Shown: positions 1 through 10,100 of the stretch, piece by piece | Numbering within the stretch: the first letter of the stretch is position 1 | Layout: the number at the start of each line of letters is the position of its first letter | Assembly (NCBI GenBank): GCA_946406115.1 | Contig: OX291557.1 | Span: 3,070,501-3,134,500, forward strand | Length of the DNA: 64,000 bases | Origin: Apoda limacodes | Lineage: Eukaryota; Arthropoda; Insecta; Lepidoptera; Limacodidae | Direction of reading: 5' to 3' | Position numbers and translations under genes: made by a program | Notes under the pieces: model-generated | Database searches by the model: none | Told to the model about the DNA's origin: nothing | What the model saw: only the letters and a program-made list of their open reading frames with translations

Positions 1-459
1 AAAAATTAAGGCAAAAAATAGTATTCAAATACTTATTTGTATTAAAATATTTGCAAAAAAAAATACAAAATTTTGACATCAATGCTAAACTAACGATGCC
101 AAAATTGTCAGAATGGTGGGAACTTTAATATTATTATTTTTTTTTTTGCTATACAGAGAGGTACTTATTTTAAAACGAAGGTGCCAAATACTACCAATGA
201 GGTTCTAAAAACACAGTAGTATTTTAATTTTTTACCTCAACCCGCCATCCTGGCGGACACCTTGTTTTCTTGCAATATGATGTTACATATTTACCTTTAT
301 GATTAAATTACTGTTCAAATTAAAAATACAGCTCTAAATTATTTAAATGTTTACATTTTATACTAAAATTAACCGTACAATTTTTTTGAGCCTCTTGTTT
401 CCCGAAACAGTCAATGTTTTTGTGAAATTACAAAAACAGTGCCTCAGACCGTACCCCTA

Positions 460-615
460 GACCTTATTGAGAACTGTCTCGAGCTATTCTGACTCTGGAA
501 TGTAAAAAACTGTATGGAAATCTGACTTACTTCTCGAAACCCGTGAACGTACTTGCATACATTTTTCTCTCAAATTTCAGAGCCTGAATAGCTCGAGACT
601 GTTCCCAATAAGGTC
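460..615. repeat. Inverted repeat with 38-bp arms
   Basis: Arm 460-497 and arm 578-615 are reverse complements with a few mismatches. Both contain the shared core GTCTCGAGCTATTC (or its complement) and end in GACCTTATTG (or its complement). The 80-bp spacer is unrelated. This looks like a small fold-back or MITE remnant; I do not recognise the family. Confidence 0.6.
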
Positions 616-1529
616 CCAGTGCTATTTTTCTCTAAATTTGGTGACATTGAATTCCCTGTTTAATGACACGTAATAATTAAATATATCAAATAATCAAACA
701 ATAAGCCTGAGGTTGGCAACATAACACGCTACGCGACTATTAACTGGCAACAATATTGTAAATCAAAACGAAGACTCGCATAAATTCCTCGTTAGCATAT
801 CAATGGAAATCTCACACTTTCTCCAATCTCTGCGCAGCACGACACTTCTTACAAACTCATAAAAACACAACACATTGTAATAAACCGACGAAAATCTAAA
901 ATACCTCTATAATATGTTGTAAAAGGTAAATGCGGCGCCATATTGCGTAAATAAAACACGCAATGCCGCAGTAAACAGCTAAACACCTGTTTAAAGTCGC
1001 GCTGTCATAAACAGGATGGGTGAAGTTTGGAGATTTCCCCGTTTATATTTAAATGTACAGACTTGTTATGAACTTTTATTGCTCTATACACCGTGTGGCC
1101 TATACACCGCCCCATTTTACCTTGAGCGCTCTAACTTTTTCGTTTACGGTAAAATTACGGAACAAGTACAATTGAGGCGAGTTTATGTTCCTTAATTATG
1201 TAGGACCTTTTGGACGTTTTAGTAGCTTTATGGAGTTTTTGCAACTTTACGGCAATAATAAAAAAAATGCCTTATCCAAAACAAACTGCATCAAAGATTT
1301 CGTCGTGGGTCTAATCGAAGTTTCCCCATAAAAACGTTAGCGAGGCGCGAACGAGCCTCTATCGTGGCTATGGCTCCTCGGGGACAAACGGGGAAGGGGA
1401 TAAAAGCGGCGAAAGGGCTAAAAGGGGCGAAGACTTGCGGACGGTGAGCTTTTAACGTTACTACTGTTTCGATAACTTTGCACGTAGATATCAAAAACAG
1501 ATGTAAGAAATGACATTTGAAAACATTGT

Positions 1530-1828
1530 AAAAAAATCGGCCAAGTGCGAGTCAGACTTGCGCACGAAGGGTTCCGTACCATTATCTACAAAAACGAGCA
1601 AAAAAAATCACGTATGTTGTATGGGAGCCCCTTAAATATTTTTTTTTTTTTCTGTTTTTTAGTATTTGTTGTTATAGCGGCAACAGATATACATCGTCTG
1701 TGAAATTTCAACTGTCTAACTATAACGGTTCATGAGATACAGCTTGGTGACAGACGGACGGACGGACGGACGGACAGCGAAGCCTTAGTAATAGGGTTCC
1801 TAGTAACCTTTCAGGTACGGAACCCTAA
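1530..1828 (+). repeat. Interspersed repeat, 'GTGCGAGTC ... GGGTTCCGTACC' family
   Basis: It begins with GGCCAAGTGCGAGTCAGAC, passes through GGGTTCCGTACC and a GGAC microsatellite (about 1752-1776), and ends with the reverse complement motif GGTACGGAACCCTAA. This block is very common in lepidopteran introns and is usually treated as a non-autonomous element or LINE tail. Related pieces occur near 2311, 2890, 25,770, 25,935, 29,745, 40,070, 54,920 and 57,475. Confidence 0.65.
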
Positions 1829-2310
1829 CAACATTTTGTAGGCATAATTTATTTACAAGTAACTTTTCCGTACAAGTAACATAGCCCGTACAAGATTTAG
1901 ATAGCTGAGATGGACGTAGGGTTCGTTCTTATGTTAAAAATATTTGAGTGATTACGTAGGGATAGTCGTACCTCGTCGTACCTATAGTTCGAGGAGGAAT
2001 TGTTCCTGCACTTAAGATAATAAAATTTACTGTAAAGCTGGTAATTTACGACTTATTGGACATATATAAAGCGACCTCAGTCCAGAAACACAGCATCTAT
2101 TTATAATAAAAAACATCATTGACTGCATAGGAGGCTGTGTTATGCCGATTTCTCAACCTCTGTCACGAGGAACTAAAGTGGTTGATAATAAGAGCCTGTC
2201 CACCACTTTATGATGTGGTCGTGTATCCAGCGCCAGCCGCCTGTTACCTCCTTCTGGGTATAAAAACCGTAAAGATATACGTACATTTATACATACCTTT
2301 GTCACATTTT

Positions 2311-2672
2311 TAGGGTTTCGTACTTAGAGAGTGCCAACGGGGCCCTATTACTAAGACTACGCTGTCTGTCTTTCTGTTCGTCTGTCCACCCATTAAAAGG
2401 CTCTGTCTTTTAGACCGAAATAGGTAGAAGCCTGAATTTTTCACAGAATATGTGTTATAATGGGGGATTATCTAACAAATAATAAAAAGTTAAAATCTGA
2501 CATAACCCCATACAAGAAACACATTTTCATTGTTTTTGGTCTATCGAAAAAACAGCAAGACCAAGTTGGTGCAAGACATACAAACTTCCAACTTGCAGTT
2601 AAAAATAGTGTGAACTCTAAGGTATAAAAACAAAAAAAAACCGGCCAAATGTGACGGGCCCAAGCCATTAGT
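2311..2672 (-). repeat. Interspersed repeat of the same family, degraded and rearranged
   Basis: It contains TAGGGTTTCGTACTTAGAG, 'GTGCCAACGGGGCCCTATTACTAAGAC' type sequence, and at its right end a degraded GGCCAAATGTGACGGGC matching the start of the 1530-1828 repeat. The order is inverted relative to that copy. No coding potential. Confidence 0.5.
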
Positions 2673-2759
2673 ATGTTAAATTACCGGTACCACGCCATCT
2701 AGCTAATTAATAAGAGAAACAGTCACACATTTTTTTTGTTGGAAACGATATTCAAAATC

Positions 2760-2800
2760 AAGCAACGTCGGGCTTGGTCAGTACTTGGATGGGTGACCGC
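2760..2800 (+). pseudogene. 5S rRNA-derived fragment
   Basis: About 41 bases match the middle of arthropod 5S rRNA: AAGCAACGTCGGGC, then GTCAGTACTTGGATGGGTGA and CCGC. Both the 5' third and the 3' third of the 5S gene are missing, so it cannot be a functional rRNA gene. A 5S-headed SINE (SINE3 type) or a dispersed 5S pseudogene would both explain it. It is followed by a degenerate tandem repeat and then an inverted piece of the GTGCGAGTC repeat. Confidence 0.75.
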
Positions 2801-2829
2801 TGAGCGGCACAATTATTTTTTGTTTGTTT

Positions 2830-2889
2830 GTAAATTACGTAAATGGTGTAAATTACGTAAATGGTGTAAATCTCGTAAATGGTAATGGT
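2830..2889. repeat. 18-bp tandem repeat, three units
   Basis: GTAAATTACGTAAATGGT occurs twice exactly and a third time with two changes, followed by a partial unit. Confidence 0.85.
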
Positions 2890-3965
2890 GGATAGTACCA
2901 ACGCACGGTACCCTGGGTGCGCGAGTCCAACTCGCACTTGGCAGATTTTTTCCATTGCAAACATAATGCCCACGACCCATACCATAAATGCGTACATGTA
3001 TCGAGACACGTCCTTATAGTTAGTCACCCGAGTACCTATCAATACCTAAAGTCACAAAAATAATAAAATATAATATGAGAACATCAAAAACTTGGCCCTC
3101 CCGATACATACTAAATTGAAACATCACATTTACCCATCAAAATTCCTCAACATCATCTGACCTCAATTCCTCGCCAAATATAATCTCGGACCCTCGTAAA
3201 GCGGTAAAATACTAAACACAAATATCGGGTTCGGGTCCCCGGGAACGATCCAGGGACCATTCCAGTGATTGAGTCTAGAAACGGAATCTGTGACAATTGA
3301 CCCGAAGCCTCCCAAAGTCCCGGCCCATCCCATTGTAAACGGGAAATGGACGTGGGTCGAAAAATGTGTAGCGAAAATTGGTTATGTTGATAAAATTGCG
3401 AACTTTTCCGTTAAAAGATTGTCGTGTTTTCTCTGAAATGTGTTTTGGTTAATGTAAAAGGTTGTCTACTGAGAAAGAGGAAAAAAACGATTTAGTTTGT
3501 GTTTAACTGTCTAAAAGTATTTTATAGAGGCTAGTGTGGGTTTATCACTAGTTCGCGGATTCGATAACGTGTTATGAAAAAAAATCTTTATTTCCATCAC
3601 TTACTCACCAGCTAGTCTGCTTTAAAATGTACACCGCCTGCACTTGAAATAGCAGAAGGAAAACTTTTCAATCTTAATACTTTATAAGGCTTTGAAGCGT
3701 AATATTTTAAAATTAAGCTTTATAAAGTAAATCAAGCTACCTATAGATGTTTTAAAGAGCTTTATGAAAATATTCTGTATGTCAGAACACTCTGCGTCCG
3801 CAAGAAAACAAAATTCAAATTTTTGAATAAACGAAAAAACTAAATCGTAAAATTCGATATAAAAAATAATCTTTAACTTGAAATTCGCCTAATGTGCAAT
3901 GATCACAACTCTGTTAATTATGTATGTAGTATGATAATTCACAATATATTTTGTTATATGAACAG

Positions 3966-4115
3966 CATGCGACTGCCATCCAGTGGGAGCGAGCGGCAAG
4001 ACATGCAACCAGACGAGCGGGCAGTGTCCCTGCAAGGATGGAGTCACCGGTACCACCTGCAACCGCTGTGCCAAGGGATATCAGCAGTCACGCAGTCACA
4101 TCGCACCCTGCATCC
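3966..4115 (+). CDS. Net: Netrin exon a: third laminin-EGF repeat
   Basis: The 150-bp exon follows the acceptor AACAG and ends at the donor GTCAGT. It begins two bases into a codon and ends one base into the next. It encodes eight cysteines spaced as in a laminin-EGF module, and the sequence [13 protein letters not shown] is a netrin hallmark. The other frames across the exon are shadows. Confidence 0.95.
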
Positions 4116-7100
4116 GTCAGTACCTCATTGTATATTATATATACAATAGTATAATTTAGCAGTTAAAAACATATAAAAATCCCTTCAGTGCCTTACGTTT
4201 ATACCCATAAACGTATATGTTATAAGTCGGGGGACTATTGAAGGTTTGTGCCTATGGTAATAGGCTAGGAATCCTACAGCCTATATGGGTCCACTGTTGG
4301 ACATAAGTCTCCTCTATGGCACGCAATTTCTCCCGGTTTCTGCCTTGCGCGTCCAGTACCATCGGCCACCCTTTTTATATCGTTGGTCCACCTGGTTGGA
4401 GGGCATGCCACGCTTCGCCTTCCCGTCAGCGGTGTCCACTCTAGGACATGCTTATACCATTGTGCTGCGATTTCCTTATTTTGGTTTCATCTTGGGCATA
4501 ATTGAATGCCTTTGATAGATTACAGAAAACACCCAAAGCATCCATCGAGTTCTCTAAAGCATGACATCTGTGCTGGATAAGTTCAAATACCAGCATTGGT
4601 CGTTCAGCGATACTTTGAGCCAGATATACATTGAAAACATCATTGCTGTCTTTAACGCATCTAACAGAATAAATTTCGAAAATTAACATATTTCTCAACG
4701 ATAATGTAACGAGCCATGTAATTTTGGGTAAGTAATAAGCGATTGTACATAATGTCTAGTTGTGTTACAGGCATCCCTCGGGTGGTGACAGCCGTACAGG
4801 CTATGGAGCCTGGCGAGGGTGAGGCGGGCCGCGGTAAGTAGTAAGTGGACCTTCATTGCACTTCGCCTCACACCCACCACTGCATGACGAACTAGATCCC
4901 CTAGACAAGTGCACGCAGTAGCGACAGCGATCATAAAATCCTGTGACCCGATTACCTATATAAAGAAAATTTTCTCATGTTCCCTACCAAATAATCTGCA
5001 CCTTGTCTAGCTGTAAAATATGTGTCTACGACCAGTTCCGCCGAATTTTACTCTTGTCTAAGGGGTCTGGACTGCACTCCCTCTCGACTTTCATTTGTTC
5101 GAGTGCTTAGTGTGACTTTTCCTGAGTTTCTAACTCTACTATCGCGTTCGCGTCAACGAAATAAATCTATGGAAATAAAGCAGTGCCCCTAGCGGACTCG
5201 TTATAAGATTTTTTTTTCTCCTAGGACTGTTTCCGAATTGAACGCGATAATGGTGTTAAAAACTCATAAATACTCAAACTACACTCTCTGTCGGTCTCTG
5301 GTTGCGCTTTGTGTAGACAATTGAAAAGCAAAAACATATCGTTATCATCTCGGAACTAGATGATTAAGACTAATTAGAATTACAATAGCTAGCTTAATTC
5401 AGTATTTTTCGTTTTTTATATATATTTCGCTATTTCTCGAATTTTGCAATAAGCCCTGTCAACGTAGTATATTATGTTATAGTATATTTTAGAGGTATGC
5501 CAGGATCGTAGCAAGTGGCAGACTTTGGTCTCTGCCTACCCCTCTGGGAAACAGGCGTGATGTTATGTATGTATATATGTATGTATATTTCAATCGTGAT
5601 GGAGTGCAAAAATGACAGAATTTGATTTAAAAGAAGTCATTGGCAAGCCAATCTAGCAAACGCAGGGTTCCGTACCAAATAGTAGTTTGAAAGTTTTCAT
5701 TCATTTTCAATAACTACATAATAGTTTTGGTTTTATATTTCAAACCTTAGACTCAGATGCGGGCGGATAAGTTCTATAATTGCATGAAATTCCAAGTCAG
5801 CAGTTTTTATACTTGCTGAGCAACAGCCTGACATAAAGTCAATAAATAGTGTTTGTAGTTGCTGAGCAACAGCCTGACATACAGTCAATAAATAGTGTTT
5901 GTAGTTGCTGAGCAACAGCCTGACATACAGTCAATAAATAGTATTTGTAGTTGCTGAGCAACAGCCTGACATACAGTCAATAGTGTTTATAGCTGCTGAG
6001 CAATAGCCTGACAACACTCAATAGTGTTTGTAGTCCTGACATACAGTCAATAGCGTTTATAGTTGCTGTAAAACAGCCCTGACATATAGTCAGACGGAGC
6101 ACCATCGCGGTATGGAACACTACTAGATTGATCATACACCAGTCATCGCTTTTAATAAGTTGCACACGATAGTTTTTTAGAATTTTATTTATAATGCCTG
6201 TGTTCTCGAAACAATGTCAGTGATTTGTCAATTGTTTTTTTTTTTATTTTCTGGAACTCAACATTATTTATGTTGATATGTTTCAATCGTTTGCTTTTTT
6301 AATCATTATCATTACACAGATATCATGTCAGTGTTTGTTTTAGACGAATATTACACAATTTGAAGGCCTAGTCGTTTTTTATGTATAACTAGATTTTCCC
6401 ACGGCACCGCCCGCCCTGAATTTAGTTATTGGCGTGGAACTCTTTAATTACCTTCTTAATTATACTAATGAAGTTTGCTACTACCTGTAGCTACCTGTAG
6501 CTACCTGTAGCTATAATTCGTTTAAGCTCGGTGTCAGTTATTCCCGGGGAACTTTAAAATGTTTCGGGATTAAAAGAAGCCTATGTCCTATTCCAAGACC
6601 CGTATAAGACGTGTGCCAAGTTTCATCCCGATGCGTCCAGTGGTTAAAGCGTGATTGAGTAAAAAACATCCAAACTTTTACATTTATAATATAAAAAGGA
6701 TGTATGTAAAGTATATCATCATGATTTAAATCCTTAGAATGAGGTATGGATACCTACAGCCTACACCCCCGCACCATGATGTGGTGGACTATTACTTTTC
6801 ACCGACCACTTTAGTCCTGCGTGGCCGGTGACCGGTGGTGAGACCATCGCTTTTTATTAGATTTCTATGAAAACATTGGAACGACATAAATCAATTTTAT
6901 TTTAAAGAATATATACATAAAAAAAAACGAAAAACCCAACTGCGTAAAAAAATAACTATAAATAAAAACTGAAAAATAGTAATGATAAATTTTTTTAAAT
7001 TTATTTTTTACGCAGTTGGGTTTTTTGATTTTTAATTTTTTTTATTTTTATTTGACACTTTTTAGTCATTTTTATACGACAGTAAATATCGTAATCTTGT

Positions 7101-10100
7101 CAATTTATTGAAGGAGATATTGTAGAGACTATTAAGTAGCTTGCGGTGGTCTAAACTATTGAGTATTCATCATAAGTAAGTAAGAATGGTTGCCAACCAA
7201 CTTTAAATCGAAATAGATTCTAAATCATCATTCATATTGAAAAATATAAAAGAAACCTAAAGATGATTTAAAAATACCTATTCAATGATACCCCACTTGA
7301 CATAGTTCGCCGATTTTTTCTTTTTTACAATATGGCGTTTGGTTATCGCCATAATAAATTATAATTTCAGTCATATCTTTAGTGACACTCGGAAGATTAA
7401 GACGAATCGATTGACGTAAGAATCATCAAAATCGGTCCATGTGTTTAGTCTGTAGCGCCACGAAGGAACAATCATACATACATACATACATAGGCTGATT
7501 AACACGATTACCCTTCCTTTGCATCGCGCAGTCGGGTAATTAATACATTCAAAAGTATAAGTTTTAAATAGAGTTATCGGGTAATTAATCTTTTGAGTAG
7601 GTACAGTCAAGGTAAAAAAGCAAACACAGCACCATTTCATTTTTAACTTAAGATTTACTGTTTTTATTTTTGTTTGTTTTATGAAGATGTAAAAGAAAGA
7701 ATAAAAACATTTATATGGAAAACAAAAGTTTATCGTACTTTACTTGTTTTTTACAATGGTATTTTGATGTTACTGTAATTTTATGATATGCAAAATTTCG
7801 CATGACAGCGGCGGATCAGTGCGGAAGATGTCGCGCCGGCGCCCGCACGCTAAACCTCAACAAGTTCTGCAGCCGAGACTACGGTTCGTATTTTTACATA
7901 TTTCGTAAAAGTCTTAGATATACTTTTACGGTACTTTGAATTGTTTAAGGATTATTTTATTAATCGGATAAGTAGGTTGGCCACTCAATAATGTAGTGTT
8001 TTCTTTTAATTCATTTCATTTCAATTTAAAAACCTTGTAAGTACACGTCCATAATATTTTGTTAGTAATTTCCTTATTCTATGTTAGTAAACTCTTTATT
8101 ATATTTAGCTATGTGTCTATATATGCTATTAATATATAGATAGCTATGTAGCTGTCTGTGTCCCACTGAAATACTAGGGATTGCAGATTTTACATGTAGT
8201 TTAACCCAGTGCTTCAGCAGGACGCAGTCCGGTTTATCAGTAAGTATATTTATAATAGTGTTGGAGCTGCCCTGCGTATCAGAGACGCGACTCTTTTTCG
8301 TATGATGGCATAAAAGTCATGAGTTTGCGACGCGGTGAACATCTCCGATGAACTGCAGAGTCGAGGCCTCCCCAACAACACCAGGCAATCGTTGTTATAT
8401 TGTACACAGAGAGCATTGTAGGTTTTTTGTATGTACTTAAGGACTGGCAGTAAGCTTTAAATAAAGTTACTTTTACTTAGAAGTACAACGTGCAAACCTG
8501 CGAACCAGCATGTTGCATTTGATGGACAATGCTCTTATGAACCCGGGAACTTCTCTATGTCTAAATCGTCACTAAGGTGTTCTGTAACTAGTAACCCAGA
8601 TATTTAAATTTGGTAACCCTGAGTAAGGGAACTTCACAAAGTAATACCAGTGGCGGCACTTTGTAACTATTATTACCAGGCATAAAGATCAATACTTCAC
8701 TTTTTTGGATGTTGTATTGAAGCCCATGAAGAGCGGTATATGCTTCACAGATTTTAAAGAGTTTTCTCAGCGCTCTGACCCAGGGGCTCAGCAACACTAT
8801 ATCATCCGCATAACTTATATTATTGACACAAATACCATCAATGGAACTCCCTACACCAATACCACTTAGCTCCACAATCAGCTGATTCATGTATAGGTTG
8901 AAGAGCTTAGGGGATGTAAGCCCATCCTGTCTCACACCGTAATTCAATCCCATACACATCAGGAAGGTGTAAGCCCACTTAACGACATTTTTAACCAAAA
9001 ATTTGGCCTTAACCAAAAATTTGGCCTTAACCAATTTCTCCGAAAATCCTGTGGCCTTGAGCATAGTCCATAGTATGCCATAGCGGACGAGGTTAAATGC
9101 CTTGGATAGGTCCAAAAACAGGCAAAAACGTCTTTCTAGTAGCATAATTTATATTTTATTACTGAACAGTGTGCTTGAGATTGAGACTATATATATCCGT
9201 TTCCGTGGACAGTTCAGGACGAAAATCAAGCTGAGCATGATGTAATAAGTTAGATGTTTGTCAAGCAACCGTCCAGTACTTTAGCCACTGTGGTTGCGAG
9301 AGATAGTGGCCTGTAATTGGATCCATCCGTCTTATTTTTAACTATGGGTACCACATCGGTCTTTATCAAGCTCGGGCAGGTATGCATGTCCAACACAAAG
9401 GGAAAATATTAATGCCAATACCCTAGGTAGGTGCGGTCCAGCATTCTGCAGATGCTCAATGCTAAGCCTATCGTAACCCGGTGACTTTCTCCGTCATATT
9501 ATTAATAATACAGCAAACTTGTTTTGCTGCTAATACAACATGTGAATCGGTAGTGTCGATTTTCTCAGGAGTCTGAGCATCACCAGAGTATGTGTGGATA
9601 CTTGAGTGAGCTGCAAAGATATCTTTGGTTGGCAACGTCTTTTTTGTCACATATTCCTTCGACGGTCACAGGAAGGCTCGGCTTGGACTTATATTATTTG
9701 TACACTTCCAAAATTTACCGAAATGTGTTGATGTATAAGAGGAAGCTAATATATCCATCCTTATTTATTCAGCATTATTCTGGCACCATTTTAGCTTAGC
9801 TTTAAAATTTAAATTTTTGGATTCATACATCATATTGTATATGTTGCCCGTGCGAGATTTTCCCGTCAGTACCCAGTTTCTAAAGTGATGCCTCGCCTGC
9901 ATGCCTTCCTTTGTTTTGGTTATAGGAGTGACTCGCTATAGCTGACTCATTTAGTGCAGTAATTACATTATCATACATATTTTTTATAATAAACCTGTGT
10001 TCTATGTTATTACAAAGCTTTCCCGCACAGAGAAAGTTCTTGGGGTTCTTTAGCATACTTGTGCAGAGAGAACTATATTTATTTATTTGTGCAGTTGTCC

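Larger units (their letters stand above)
1..3965 (+). other. Upstream intron of the netrin gene (inferred), non-coding
   Basis: No exon-like coding segment is visible here on either strand. The first netrin exon in the window (3966) starts with an AG acceptor and needs one extra base from an upstream exon, so this stretch is inferred to be the preceding intron. It holds an inverted repeat (460-615), two lepidopteran interspersed repeats (1530-1828, 2311-2672), a 5S rRNA fragment (2760-2800) and an 18-bp tandem repeat (2830-2889). The rest is unremarkable AT-rich DNA. Confidence 0.6.

Noticed and set aside
3180..3260. Possible tRNA (GGGTTCGGGTCCC-like arm)
   Set aside because: No acceptor stem, D arm or anticodon arm can be folded around it.
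5813..6085. Possible CRISPR array (46-bp repeats)
   Set aside because: Repeats are directly tandem with no unique spacers, and the DNA is eukaryotic.
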